DNA from: Lepraria neglecta
Lineage: Eukaryota > Ascomycota > Lecanoromycetes > Lecanorales > Stereocaulaceae
DNA length: 64,000 nt
Assembly (NCBI GenBank): GCA_033220425.1
Contig: CM065646.1
Coordinates: 6,230,036-6,294,035 of the forward strand
Direction: 5' to 3'
The translations under genes and the position numbers were made by a program. Shown here in pieces: positions 10,083 through 21,883 of the stretch. The stretch's first letter is position 1; the number at the start of each line of letters is the position of its first letter. Below the pieces are notes generated by a model. The model searched no databases, was not told where the DNA came from, and saw only the letters and a list, made by a program, of their open reading frames with translations.

Positions 10083-13000
10083 GTGTTTCTCGTATTTATC
10101 GACGAGTCTCTAGGCGTCTCCGAGAAGCTTGACATTCATCTATTTATCGTACTGAGTACCGTAACCCTTCTACTTAATAAGGTACTCTATAGCGAAACTA
10201 CGACCTTTCTTGATAGAGCGCCTATTAAGGAGCTTCTCGACTTCGTACAACTTCTACTCGGTAGTATCGCCTTCGACAAAGATAGATAGCGGCTCTTCTA
10301 GACGTACTCGCCGAAAATGATCCGCCTTAGGATCCGCGTATAGTTCAAGCTGTACCACTATAAAGACTGGGTGAATCTTCTAATACTCAGGAACGCCGAG
10401 TCGGTAAGCTAATCTGCTAACCTTTTCCAGAACCTTGAAGGGGCCAACGAACTGCTGCCCGTATTTCTTGCCAGTGACTTTGGTCGCTGGTATATCATAC
10501 CCGTGATATAGCCGTAGTAGCGTATATTCGCCAACTCTGAAGAACTGGGGCTGATGTCTTCTGTCGTAGTACAGCTTCGAATTCATTTAGGCGAAGGCGA
10601 CAGCGTCCGCGGCTTCTAGTCGAGCGACATCTTTAGGTAGGGCTTCTTTATTGTAGGCTCCGAGGTCAAGCGGCTGATTTAGTGTAAATCCATAGGCAAC
10701 CTCATTCGGTGACTTCCCAGTTGCTGCCGAGACGGCGTTATTATAGCTTGCTTGAATAGTAGGTATCGTTAGTAGCCATAATTCGACGCTGTCAAGCGTT
10801 GACATCCAGAACCTGATAGCGATCTCTACGGTCTGGTTTATACGCTTACTCGTACCGTCGGTCTATAGATAATACACCGTCAAGTAAAGCAATCTAATAC
10901 CAAGCTTTGCAAACAGAGCTTTCTAAAGATCACTAAGGAACTTACAATCACGGTCTAAGATAATAATCTTAGGAAGTCCCTAGTCAATCTTTCGTAGACG
11001 TTAAAGCAGCCGTACTACCCAATCCTTTACCGAGAAATTCGACTTGCTAGGAATTAATATAATCTTCCGAGAGAATTTATCTATTACTAATATAAGGACG
11101 TTATATCCTTTTATTAATAACGGTAGAGTAAGGATAAAGTCGATTATCAGAGTATAGAAGGGAATAGGTAGGGTTAGGATCGGCTGGAGCGAACCGTAAG
11201 GTAAATACTAACGAGTTTAGAACAACTGACACTAGGGGCAGTACTAAAGAAATTCCCGAAGCTGAGTACTAAGCTTGCAAATATACTATTATTATAAGAT
11301 ACTTTCGTAGTATCTAGCGAAGCCCAAGTAGCTTCCAGAATAAGCGATTTCAAGGAATATCTTAACGCAGGCTTTAGGAATACAGAGTCGGTCCGGCAGA
11401 AATACGTGGTCGCTAGTTACGGCGTCGAGCTTCTAGACCAAGCCTTGGGAATCCCGGGCAAAAGGAAGCTGGGCGGCGTCCTCGCCGATATTATTAGAAT
11501 CGAGAGTATCAACTATATTACGCCAGGCTTTATCAGCTTTATAGCCTTCGACAATCTACTATCGTAACTCTAGACTCAGCTCGACTAGTACTAACGTAGT
11601 ATAGGCACACGTATATAAGCCGTCAAGCTGCCCGTCTATAGTATCACGCTCGGTTATCGTAGCACGGCGGAGGCGCGATAAGGCGTCAGGCACGATATGT
11701 TGCTTGCCCGGTTTATACCGGAACTCGAGATTTCGAAAGCGTTAAATATATTTAGAAGCTCGAATAAGCCGCAGGTTTAGCTTAGCAGTACTCGACGTAG
11801 ATAAAGAGGTCTGCTTGGCAATCCCTAGTACAGCACCGTGGTCGGTGTAAACGACTGTCTTTAGTGCTGATTCGACCATATGTCGAGTCTTACTAAGCAC
11901 CCAAACAATTCCTGCAAGCTCGAGTTCGGTTAGCTAGTACCGCGTCTTAGTATCTTTGAGAAGACGGCTCAGGAAAAGAACAGGCTGTAGTTGGGAACGT
12001 ATTGGATAGGCGTCGGCTTTGACTTCACCCTTAACGTAGTAGACTATAGCGCCGAAGCCGAATTCTTTGCTAGCGTCCAGATCAATATATAAGGTTTGCT
12101 TATTATCGAAATAAGTTAGAAACGACGGCGTCGAAAGAGCTTGTTATAAGGACGCGAATACTATTTTCTCAGGCTCCGAAGGCTCGCCGAGCAAATTTTT
12201 CCTGGCGAAGTTTCGTCTCTCGTCTCCTGATTTAGGGGATAATACTAGTATCGCAGTCTTCCGATCCTGTAGAGGCTTTGCCAGGGCAGCGTAGTAGGCA
12301 ATATAGTTCCGGAGCCACCCAGTTATACCTAAGTAGGTTTCCAGTTAGGATAGCGTTGTTAGAAACGATAATCTCGAAATAGCCTGGAGCTTTTCCTCAG
12401 CAGTCTAGAGGCCTAAGGAGTTAACCTTCTAGCCTATTAGATAGACTGAAGGGTACGTAAGGAATACCTTTACTAGGTTTACTAAAATCCCTAACTCTGT
12501 AAAGAGCTTGAAAATTGTCCGAAGGTACTTAATATACTCCGGAAGGGTTCGAGAAAAGACGATAACGTCGTTAATATATGCTTTAGTAAAGCTTCGGAAA
12601 CGCTATAAGAGTCCATCGATCTGCCTTTGAATATAAGCCGGGGAATTCTTATAGCCCATAACAGCAACATTAAACGTCTCCTGGCCTCGGTGGCTAACGA
12701 CTGTAAGTCGGTGGCGATTATCAGGGTATACGCGCTACTGGTAGAAGAAACTCGCGCAGTCAACGACACTTATATATCGGCAGTCCTTAACAGCAGAAAT
12801 TATATCTAACTGTAACGGCAGCGGATAAATATCAGTCTGCGTAACTGCATTTAGACCCCGAATATCGACTACTGCCCTTCCCCTTCTAGTACTATCTAGT
12901 ATAGTCTTCTAAACGACAAATACTGGGAAGCTAAATAGAGTAGACTCTGAAGTCCAGCTGAGCCTTCCCTGCGTATACAGCTTATCGAAAGTTTTATTAA

Positions 13001-14056
13001 CAACTTCTTTAGACTTATTACTCAGAGGATAGACGCGTACTATTTTAGGCGCACGTTCTTCCCAGTCCGACTTCAGTAGTATACGTATCCACTCATTTTA
13101 GGGGACGTCGGCAAAGCCACCTTCTTGCCACAGTATTGGGAACTCGTCAACGACGGCTTTAATAGCCGTGTTGTTCCTATAGACGGTAACTCTATTCGGT
13201 AGCACGGAATCCTGAGAAGTGGGCGTCACAGAAACTTCGGCTGGAATCGACAACGTCGATTGTGCTATCGTAGCGGTAGGAGCTACTAGTATAGCGACTG
13301 CGGAGGCTGTTACAGCATTATTAAATACGCGCCTGATCTAACTCGTCTAGTGTTCCTTCTTCGGTCGACGTGTAGCCAGCTTAGCGACGTCGGATCGCCT
13401 AGAAGTAATATAGTAGCAGTTATCAAAATTAGCTTCTTGGACGGTACCAAGTCGAAGATTCCTGGAGATCTTGACGGGGTGATCCGAATCATTCCTCGCT
13501 ATTACAGTAGTAAGAGATAAGTCGACAAGGTGGGCGTAGAATAAAAGTTCGCCCTGGTCAGGCTCAAAGAAGAAATCTCGGTCCGGTAGTAACGCGTAGT
13601 GTACTGGGATCTGCGCTTGGGAATGCGGAGGAACGACAATAGTATTTTTGGTATACACTGGATGGGTAATAGATCGGCCTCGAGTTCTGACCTCGATAGG
13701 AATTTCGACTGTACAGCTGCCTATAGAGGCTATCGATTTCGATGCCATAATATCGATTTTCTCGGGGACTATAATGTCCATACCAATAAGTAACTTCGCC
13801 TTAAGGTTATTAACTATATATACCTCTCTAGGCGCTGTTACGGCAGTAATACTTTTGCCGTTTCGTTTGCCAAGGAAGTAGATTGGTATAATACCGTACT
13901 CGTCCGTCTTATATATGTCGGATCCTACCCCACGAACCTTAATAGGGCTTGCCATTCTTCGAATCTGAAAATTAGGGACTATACGTGAGTATTCCCGGTC
14001 TAGAAGAGTTATACCACAGCCGGTGTCGAGGTAAGGCTTAAAGATTTTACCGTTAG
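10083..14056 (-). pseudogene. pol of element D: protease, RT, RNase H, integrase, chromodomain
   Basis: The protease is open from about 14056 to 13347, with the active-site run Y-L-D-T-G-C-G-I-T and a later L-L-I-G-M-D-I-I. The reverse transcriptase catalytic box near 12560-12600 reads Y-I-N-D-V-I-V-F-S, where the family has Y-I-D-D: one catalytic Asp is now Asn (GAC to AAC). The integrase C-terminal region (10380-10805) has T-G-K-S-P-N-E-V, then Y-Y-D-R-R-H, then G-P-F-K-V-L-E-K-V. Downstream, 10083-10290 gives a chromodomain-like block L-Y-E-V-E-K-L-L-N-R-R and E-Y-L-I-K-x-K-G-Y-G, with the usual Trp replaced by a stop. The protein is broken by scattered stops. Pol would copy the RNA and integrate the cDNA; the chromodomain would guide insertion to heterochromatin. 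Confidence 0.85.
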
Positions 14057-14099
14057 GCGATAATTTGGCGTTAGCTATAGCGTAATGGTAATTGCGAAA

Positions 14100-16753
14100 C
14101 GCGTGCCCAGTGCCAACTTCTTTAGCAGAGTTCGAAGTTAACTAGACGAATTCCTCAGAAGCGTCAGTAACGGGCCTAGACTCGGAAGCTTCAGTAACAG
14201 TACTTAGGTAGGCTTCGGAAGCCTTGGGGACAGAGTCGACGATTTCTCGAGAATCCTTAGAGACGGTATCGACGTTTCCCTTCGCCGGAAATCCCTGGCA
14301 AGTACTTGATATAGCAGCTCGACCTTTGCCGGAATTACTGAGGTATTTATAGAGTAGGTTCTTGGATAAAAAGGGCTGGAGACAATGTCGGTATCGATAT
14401 ATCTTAGAAATTTTCGAAGTTACTGAAGCAGCTGAAGCCATTACAGCAGCGTTACCGATGAAATTCTCGGCGTCGCAATCCTACTACGGCTCGTAGTAGT
14501 CGAGATCCTCGTCTCCGTAGTAGTCACCGCTGTTATCGTAGGATGGATCGAAATTAGCATTCTGCTGGTCCTGGGCAGGAGACTGGTCGGCTTTAGACGG
14601 TCTATTAGAAGCGCCTTTAGAGACTTCATTCGCTTAGTAGGCAATTTCTGAACAAGGAAATCGACGGTCTCGATTTTAGAAGCCTCCGTTTAGCCGATTT
14701 GATAGTCTTCCAGACCCCGCGTTGTTATTGCCAGCTTGAGGATTCTGCCGATTCGAAGACTGATTCATAAAACCTGACGAGCCGCCTTAGTTTCCTGCGG
14801 TAATCTAGAGCGGTTAGCGAGTAGGAGGTAAGGCAGGGTTTTGCGGACGAGAAGCCTATACTGGCGTATTATTCGGCTAATAGGAAGAACTGTTAGCGAA
14901 GGTGTTACCGTAAGGATTATTATACGGTAGCTACGGAAATCCTTAGTAGAATTACCGCTGCTCGTACTAATGAGGAAATAGTAGGCCTAAAGATCTACCT
15001 TATTAACGAAACTGAGACTGAGACTAATACTAACCAGGTCTTGTTAACCGCCTGTCAACCTATTGATACTGCTACTAATAAGTACGCTGACTCTGTCGAG
15101 CAAGCTCGAACCATATATTCGTCTTTTGGTCGATCTGGCCGAGGAATTACTCGAGCGTTATCGACGTTATTAGTTATAGGATATTACACCGAAACTCTAG
15201 GGCTAAGTTATTCCAGGTAACTATAAGCTGGTTGAATTCAGTGAGAAGCTCCGCTGATCGAGTATAGCGTCGGATGCTTTACACGTAGGCTCGAGGAGGC
15301 TTTCCGTTTCTAGCATCTGACATTATATATCACTCGGTCTGAAGGGCCTATACGGCAATACCAGGATCTTCTTTGAAACGCCTAATTAGTATCTCAGTCT
15401 AGGCCTAGAGGTCAGCTCGCCGAAGAAGACTCTTATTAAGATCTAAAAGCTCGTCTATATACCAGGCGAGGGCCCCCCCTCGGAAGCACAGTGGCAACGC
15501 TTCGACAACTTTAGGCTCGCTTTTAGTAGTAGCGATATCTTTCAATCTATTAATAAAGACGTAGATATCACGGAAGATAGTCCGATTATTTTCGGTGCCG
15601 ACTGGACCTTCGCAGGAAAAGAGGTTATCAAAGAATCCGATTTCTTCCGGCTTCAAGGAATAGCCACCACCGCCAGCATTCGTACTCGCTCTATCTACAC
15701 CTAGATCCCCCGGAAGTCCCGGAGGACCTCGCTCCCCAGGCTGAGGTAGGTGCTCACGTATATACTATGCAATAGCGGCGTTGATAACAGCTTGCATTTC
15801 AGGTGTAATATTGGCACCCATATTGTCCCTGAGAACAGAAGGTCCAATAGGCTAATTATAGATGATTTCTTCGGCGGAGGTTACTCTTATAGTAGCAGTA
15901 CTGCTACTAGAAGGATTTAAGGCTATCGAAGAAGGCGGCGTTCCAGGAGGAGTACTTCCCGTAGAAGGTAGTTCCTGAAGAAGTCGTCTAGAACGCTCGG
16001 TATCTTTCTCCAATTTAGTCAGAGCGGCTCTAAAAATAGAACGATCTAGAGCCCAGTCGGATAGCCAGGATGGTACTTCAATAGACCGTGATCTCGTTTA
16101 GTAGTCTCGGGCACCTAGAATACGGCCTTACTAGGCAGGTCTGAAATTATTCTTAACAAGATAAGAAATAATATAGCGAGTAAGATTACTAACGGCCTCA
16201 GCGTAGAAGTGTTCTAACTTAATAAATTCGTTAAGCTAGAAAGCGACAACGATAGTATTACGGCTGACCGGGTTATAGCTCGAGGAAGCCATAGTGAAGA
16301 CTTCTTATAACAGCGGGTATCGAGGATGTAGAAGACCTTTTAAGGAGGAACGCGTAGTATAGATTCTTTTCCCGGCAAGTGCCTGTAATACTCGACGAGC
16401 TTGAGGTGTTAGTATAGGCAGAAGTAGTGCTAAGATAGCTGGGGCTCGTTAATAATAGACTGTCGGTATCTCGTCGATAAATCTTCGGAGGAGAAGGAAT
16501 CGGTATTGGCGTAGCGGAAGACTAGGAGAACTGGGAGGACAGGCTTGTAGAGGCTTTAGGGTAGCTACTGGCGTAGCGGAAGACAGGGAGGACAGGGAGG
16601 ACTGGTGGCTACTAGGCAGCTGGTACTTCGGCGACGCTGAAACTGGTACTTCTCCGGCGTTCCTAGAAACGGCGGCGAGCTGGTTGGATCTTTAGATATC
16701 TGTCGAGCAATTGGTATAGTGCTCGGCAAGATATAAGATCTCGTTACTACCAT
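14100..16753 (-). pseudogene. gag of element D with a C2H2-like finger at its end
   Basis: The start ATG (16753) lies just inside the 5' LTR and opens with M-V-V-T-R-S. The best conserved capsid-like part is at 15405-15656: E-E-I-G-F-F-D, R-D-I-Y-V-F-I-N-R-L-K-D, and L-C-F-R-G-G-A-L-A-W-Y, all typical of fungal gypsy gag. Near 14350-14425 the frame reads Y-R-x-C-L-Q-P-F-x8-Y-K-Y-L. That matches a C2H2 finger in which one Cys and both His are now Tyr. An acidic Asp/Tyr-rich segment precedes it at about 14460-14560. Broken by many stops and probably frameshifts. Confidence 0.75.
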
Positions 16754-16754
16754 T

Positions 16755-16883
16755 TGTTAAGGACAAGGAGCTTTCTATGCAATTGAATGATTGATTGGTT
16801 GGTTTTTCTAAGTAAGAGAAGCTTGCTCAGCTAAAAGCTACTTGCCAAGCGCCAAGCGCTTACTAAGCGCCGAATTCTTAACA
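16755..16883 (-). repeat. 5' LTR of element D (129 bp)
   Basis: Perfect TGTTAAG...CTTAACA ends and almost identical to 6167-6295. It is followed on the right by the duplicated target TAGGC. On the minus strand the element continues inward with A-A-TGGTAGTAACG, and an ATG in that run opens the gag frame. Confidence 0.9.
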
Positions 16884-17826
16884 TAGGCAGAAATACAAAA
16901 TACGCAGAGAAGGTAGATCATTCGACTACAGCAGCAGAACGCCTATCTAAGGCCTCTCTCTGCCCAGTCAGGTATCTAATAAGTTATCTAAGTAGTTATA
17001 CCGCCCTGTAATCTAGAAGATTTAAGCCTACCTAAGTACCGAGATTCTTCTAAAGAGGAAGCACCACCGCCAGAACCGCGATATCACCTACGTACGCGCC
17101 GACTATATATATAGTAGGCGCGGGAGAACAGCGAGGAGCGTACACTACGTCAGTAGCGTCGCCGTCGACTATATTAGCGCTATAATACTATAGATAAAGG
17201 TAGCAGAACTTTACCTAGTATGTACCTAAGTGCTCGGCTACCGCAAGTATATATCGATCTTCTAGAACACGTTATACTATCGTAGTTCTTTAATCTAATT
17301 AATGAATATCCTTATTACTATACCTTCTCTTTCGAGGGTAAGCGTCTTTCTACTAAACGGTAGTAGTACTATTAGAACGGTATAATTAATATCTAGGTAC
17401 CTGACTTACCTAACTTCGAATTCCTTGAACGACTATCTGAAGGTAACCCTAAGCGTCGAGTTCTCGCGCTGAATAAGCTATTTTATAAGGTAGAATATAT
17501 ACGGGATAGCCAAAACCGTCATGCCCCCGATAATATACTTAGGCCAGGCCATTATAAGATGAAACGGACTATTTATAGTACTACGTTTATTAAGAGAGCC
17601 CTAAACTATAATAATCTACTTTCTTTTACTAGTAAAGGCGTAGATAAGATAGATTATAGGGTTAGACGGACTATATACAAGATTCAAGAGGGGATATATT
17701 ACGCTATTAGTCCACTTTTGCCGGAAGAAGGCGTTACTAAGAGATACGCCCAGTACTACTTTATCGATACCAGCCAGGATTAAATAGATACCCGTATAAC
17801 GTATACTAGGTAGGTTAAAAGATCTA
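16884..17826 (+). pseudogene. Helitron replicase, segment 2 of 4
   Basis: Continues the frame of 5985-6166 beyond element D. After a Gln-rich start and a Pro/Arg-rich linker comes the region that precedes the Rep domain in fungal Helitrons: L-N-K-L-F-Y-K-V-E-Y-I-R-D, then A-L-N-Y-N-N-L-L-S-F-T-S-K-G-V-D, then Y-A-I-S-P-L-L-P-E-E-G, then Y-A-Q-Y-Y-F-I-D-T. The last 74 codons (17559-17783) are stop-free. It ends where the R1 repeat is inserted (17827) and resumes at 18870. The call rests on these blocks and on the Rep-domain motifs in the last segment. Confidence 0.75.
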
Positions 17827-18869
17827 TTAATCTTTCTTCTAATAATAGATTATGGCGAAATTCGGAGCAATTCCGCACTTGCAGCCAATTAGATTGGCCC
17901 TATATTCTGCATTCCCTCTCTCGGCTAGCGCCTTCAACCACCAAAAGTTGAATTCGCATCGCAACTTCTTCGCACTGCTTCCCCGCGCCATATACGTCAT
18001 ATGATAACGAGATAATTTCATTAGTTTTGGAGAAAATCATTAGCTTGCTTGCGCATCAAGAATTTTTAGAATCGGCCCATTTGCGCAATAGTTATGAGCA
18101 AAGGAAGCGTTTTCGCCATGTTTTGCTGGCAGCGCGAGCTCGGTGGCAAATGCCAAGCATTGAGCTTGGCGCCCCCGGACCCTGGAACATCAAAAGTTGA
18201 ATGCGCACCGCAACTTCTTCGCAGCGATACCCCGCGCTATATACGTCATATGATATCGAGATAATCTCATCAGTTCTAGAATCATGTATACGCTTTCTAA
18301 TACCGTTAAAATTCTTAACATCGGTTAATTTACGCAAAAGTTATAAGCAAAAGAAGCGTTTTCGTGATGTTTTGCGGGCAGCCCAAGCACGGTAGCAATT
18401 GCCAAGCACTGAGCTTGGCGCCCCCGGACCCTGGAACATCAAGAGTTGAATGCGCACCGCAACTTCTTCGCAGCAATGCCCCGTGCCACATACGTTATAT
18501 AATACCGAGATAATTTGATAAGTTTTGGAACCAAGCATATGCTTTCCGACCCCGTTCGAATTTTGAAATTTAGTTAAAATTTGGCTAAGGAAAGCTTCAA
18601 AAACATGTTTTTGCCTACGGAGTTCCCTGAAGCTACCACCGCAGTAATCCCCGAAGTGCCTCCGGAGCACTTAAATACTTAACCCTTAATAACTTTCGAT
18701 ATATTAGGGTTAGAGCTTAGCTTTATATATATATAATATACTATAAATAGAGAGCTTTCTAATTAGGCTTATATATTCTAAATCGAGTATAAAATAAGCG
18801 AGATATAGTAGTTTTTACGGTAATCTTCTGTGAAGATTACGGGCACTAACTTGTATAGATATAGTATTT
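17827..18869 (+). repeat. R1 repeat inserted in the Helitron gene
   Basis: A single full-length R1 copy of about 1,040 bp, in the orientation of the right arm at 4640-5376. It has two internal direct repeats (about 18110-18250 and 18355-18500, each with GCTTGGCGCCCCCGGACC). It ends in the conserved hairpin (GTAATCTTC / GAAGATTAC) followed by GGGCACTAACTTGTA. Short open frames on the minus strand inside it are not genes. The Helitron frame reads up to one side and resumes on the other. Confidence 0.8.
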
Positions 18870-19009
18870 CTTCTTCAGCGGCTTCTTTAAGATATTAACC
18901 TCTATATATAGAGCTTTAAGACTTGCCGGGCATACTTATTAGATAATAAGGTAAGATACCCTCTGCAGACTATAAACGTCTGTATTATATAACACGACCC
19001 TAGGCGTAC
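18870..19009 (+). pseudogene. Helitron replicase, segment 3 of 4
   Basis: About 46 codons between R1 and element E: F-L-L-Q-R-L-L, then D-I-N-L-Y-I, then S-F-K-T-C-R-A-Y-L-L-D-N. This corresponds to the N-P-Y-x(2-4)-F-K-T-A-R block that Helitrons carry before the Rep domain. The last codons (H-D-P-R-R) run straight into T-N-R-G-I-Y-N-R-P at 35741 if elements E and F and the extra CGTAC copies are removed. Confidence 0.75.
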
Positions 19010-19206
19010 TATAATAGGAACCTGTAGCAATGTAAAATAACGTATAATAGTAGGGTTTGTACCAAGACTAATTCTCGAGGAGTCTATAAGAGGGGGGGAC
19101 GAAAACCCCCTATTAAACAATGGGCGCACGGGACTCGTAGCGCTAACGCACGCCAAGCGTACTGTAGTCGCGAGCCAACCAAGACTTTGCCAAGCCTTCC
19201 ATTACA
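19010..19206 (-). repeat. LTR of element E (197 bp), 3' copy
   Basis: Begins TATAATAGGAACC and ends CCTTCCATTACA. It shares the ...GAGGGGGGGACGAAAACC... variant with 21182-21378, which pairs the two and separates them from the F LTRs. Confidence 0.88.
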
Positions 19207-19440
19207 ATTGCCTCCTCCTCCCAAGGGCTCGTCCTCGGGCCCTATTTCCTCAAGTATAGCATATATACTAATAGCAGACGTTTCTAGAGCGGCATATATA
19301 ATTTCGTCATGCGGGAAGACTCGATAAAAACCTTTAAACCCCGGTGGGGAAACAAGGAAAAGAGTCTTCTACTACTATAGTTATACCAATAATCAGGTAT
19401 TTAGCTGAGCATGTCATGCGCTTCCCTAGTCGAATCGCGG

Positions 19441-19670
19441 TGCCGTTTAAGCAGGCTCACTATAGGTGCCGTTCAAGCAGGCTCACTGTAGGTGCCGTTC
19501 AAGCAGGCTCACTGTAGGTGCCGTTCAAGCAGGCTCACTGTAGGTGCCGTTCAAGCAGGCTCACTATAGGTGCCGTTCAAGCAGGCTCACTGTAGGTGCC
19601 GTTCAAGCAGGCTCACTATAGGTACCGTTCAAGCAGGCTCACTGTAGGTGCCGTTCAAGCAGGCTCACTG
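19441..19670. repeat. 26-bp tandem repeat, nine units, in element E
   Basis: Units read TGCCGTTCAAGCAGGCTCAC followed by TGTAGG, nearly identical except for single transitions. They lie beside the 3' LTR of the minus-strand element, in the 3' untranslated region. The same array, more mutated, is at 21884-22085 in F. Confidence 0.92.
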
Positions 19671-19989
19671 GTTTCCACGTCGTTTATTTAGACTCGCTGA
19701 CTGGCTTACGAGCCGGTAGATAAGGCTTTATCCCTAGTACTATCGGTATCAGGTAGGACCCCTAGGTATTCGCTCACCAAGAGCACGCTGTAGCAGGTAG
19801 ATAGACTTATCCTGGATCAACCGATCCTATGTGGCCAGCATACCACCACCACTCACCAGGAGGTACTAAAAGTACCCTAGAAGACCTTGTTTATCCTATA
19901 TCCAAGACCCGGCGTTTACCATGCGAAGAATCGCTTTCAGGCATATATACCGTTTCGTAAGACGCCATCATACTGGCGACTATACGTGG

Positions 19990-21110
19990 AACGAGTTGTT
20001 TGTAACCAACAGTTCCAGTAATAGGATTAAGCTGAACACCAGCTACGTTGCAAGTGGTTTAAGCCGGTATCTCGCCTGAGCTCCCCCGGCTTTGGGGTGG
20101 AGGTTTCCTAAGCCTCATTACATGACTTGAACGGGTCTTATTGACCGCGGCAAGCATGGATCCTAGCAGTTCAGCTTTTGCCTCCACTGCTAGATATTGC
20201 GTCTATACTGCGTATATACCATATACCGCGTACGTTACGCCTACTTCTGGAGCATCACCTCCCTCAGGAGTATCTAGCCTATATACCTTCCTGATTGCCT
20301 CAAACGTAGGGGTGTAAATCCCCGCTATATTGGCCAGCTTTGCGTCTCGACGGCGTATCGGCTTATCTGCGTCCATATCTTCCAACCTATCGGCTAGATC
20401 CACTAATCCTGACCTCTTTTGCGGTATCCAACCGGTGTACCTTCTTATAGCTTCCCCACAGTTGCCGCGGGCTACCGCGTAGCGCTAACATTGCGTATAG
20501 AATACGATCCTTATCCGTCTTGAAATAGCGATAAGCCTGTTAAAAGACGGTGTCACATTCCTCTATCCAATCGCGGTATTCCCGGATAGTCTTCCTCTGA
20601 TACTCGGATAGCTTCGCCAGTCTTATAGATAGGGCCCGATCTTCTTCCTCGTCGGAAGATACGCTTCGCGTACGTTTCAAGCCACGAGTACAGCTTATAG
20701 AGCCCGAACTAGATAGTAGGGTAGGAACTATAGCTGGCGGGGGGGGGACTTCTCCCCTTTCCAGGGCCTCGATCTAAGCCAGCGTCTCCTGGAGTTCTTG
20801 CTGCTTCTATAGTTCTTCTAGACAGCGTCTCGCCTGTATAGTAACCTCTAGATCTAGAGCGGTACGCTCGAGGGTCTCGATTTGGGCTAGAATAGTATCT
20901 AATTCGTGTTACTTAACGAGCTCGGTTCGGCGGCGTCGAGCCTGCGCTAGACGCTCGTCTAGAGTAGGTACTAAATCTATTACTTCCGAGGCATAGCCAT
21001 CGTCCCTAGGCGGTTGCGGGGGGTTTCTACTACCTTTGCCAACCGCCTGTTAACGTTATCTATCCCTACTACCTTCTAAGGTGCCAGACGTTTTACCTCC
21101 GTTCCGGCTG
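19990..21110 (-). pseudogene. gag of element E
   Basis: Read from right to left, the frame has an N-terminal Pro-rich piece, then a Glu/Gln/Leu-rich coiled-coil stretch (Q-I-E-T-L-E-R-T-A-L-D-L-E-V). Next is an Arg/Ser segment and the capsid-like block L-A-K-L-S-E-Y-Q-R-K-T-I-R-E-Y-R-D-W, then R-Y-F-K-T-D-K-D-R-I-L-Y-A and L-R-G-S-P-R-Q-L-W. It ends in the open stretch 20203-20403 (A-D-R-L-E-D-M-D). At least five stops and one probable frameshift near 20720, at a run of eight G. Much better preserved than the gag genes of the chromovirus copies. Confidence 0.75.
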
Positions 21111-21181
21111 CGAGTTATACGCGTTTACCTTAGTATACTTATTCCGGATCGCTACCCTTTATAAGGAAGGAGAATTAGAAT

Positions 21182-21378
21182 TATAATAGGAACCTGTAGC
21201 AATATAAAATAACGTATAGTAGTAGGGTTTATACCAAGACTAATTCTCGAGGAGTCTATAAGAGGGGGGGACGAAAACCCCCTATTAAACAATGGGCGCA
21301 CGGGACTCGTAGCGCTAACGCACGCCAAGCGTACTGTAGTCGCGAGCCAACCAAGACTTTGCTAAGCCTTCCATTACA
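21182..21378 (-). repeat. LTR of element E (197 bp), 5' copy
   Basis: Partner of 19010-19206, followed by CGTAC and then immediately by the first LTR of element F. Confidence 0.88.
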
Positions 21379-21383
21379 CGTAC

Positions 21384-21579
21384 TATAATAGAAACCTATA
21401 GCAATGTGAAATAACGTATAGTAGTAGGGTTTGTACCAAGACTAATTCTTAAGGAATCTAAGAGTGAGGGGGGCGGAACCCCCTATTAAACAATGGGCGC
21501 ATGGGACTCGTAGCGCTAATATACGCCAAGCGAATGGTAATCGCGAGCCAACCAAGACTTTGCTAAGCCTTCTATTATA
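21384..21579 (-). repeat. LTR of element F, 3' copy
   Basis: Begins TATAATAGAAACC and ends TTCTATTATA (mutated TAATAG/ATTACA ends). Pairs with 35545-35740 by shared variants. Confidence 0.85.
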
Positions 21580-21883
21580 ATTACCTCCTCCCCCTAAGGG
21601 CTCGTCCTCGGGCCCTATTTCCTTAAGTATACCATGTATACCAATAGCAGGCGTTTCTAGAGCGGCATATATAATTTCGTTATACGGGAAGACTCGATAA
21701 AAACCTTCAAACCCCGGTAGGGAAACAAGGAAAAGAGTCTTCTACCACTTATAAGGCTTATAGCCTTACTACCCTTATCTCGTATGATTTAAGAGGGGAG
21801 AATTATAGCGATATATACTATAGTTGTGCTAATAGTCAGGTATTTAGCTGAGTATGTCGTGCGCTTCCCTAGTCGAATCGCGG

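Larger units (their letters stand above)
6167..16883 (-). mobile_element. Gypsy element D with 129-bp LTRs, carrying two nested insertions
   Basis: Two 129-bp direct repeats (6167-6295 and 16755-16883) begin TGTTAAG and end CTTAACA. They are flanked by the 5-bp duplication TAGGC (6162-6166 and 16884-16888). Between them, on the minus strand, lie gag, a C2H2-like finger, protease, reverse transcriptase, integrase and a chromodomain-like tail, the order of a Ty3/gypsy chromovirus. Removing the Mutator-like insertion (6461-9587) leaves about 7.6 kb, a normal gypsy size. A solo split-repeat unit (9688-10066) sits in the 3' part. The right repeat is the 5' LTR; two bases inside it the element reads TGGTAG, which starts with the TGG usual for a tRNA primer site. 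Inserted in the Helitron gene. Confidence 0.9.
19010..21378 (-). mobile_element. Short non-autonomous gypsy element E
   Basis: 197-bp LTRs at 19010-19206 and 21182-21378 (ends TGTAAT/ATTACA, the first G mutated to A), flanked by CGTAC at 19005-19009 and 21379-21383. The 2-kb interior is the 5' and 3' parts of the F-type element joined directly. The join lies at about 19883, after GTACTAAAAGTACCCT, and removes everything corresponding to 22290-34050, including integrase. It keeps gag, so it is a deletion derivative that would need enzymes in trans. It lies immediately beside element F and shares its target sequence. Confidence 0.88.

Noticed and set aside
12491-12809. Open frames of 60-92 codons over the reverse transcriptase of element D
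   Set aside because: Other-frame shadows; the catalytic box Y-I-N-D-V-I-V-F-S lies in a different frame.
17827-18869. LTR or coding element
   Set aside because: No TG/CA ends, no partner repeat and no coding similarity; it is an R1 copy.
19441-19670. CRISPR-like array
   Set aside because: Units are head to tail with no spacers and lie in the 3' region of a retrotransposon; the organism is a fungus.
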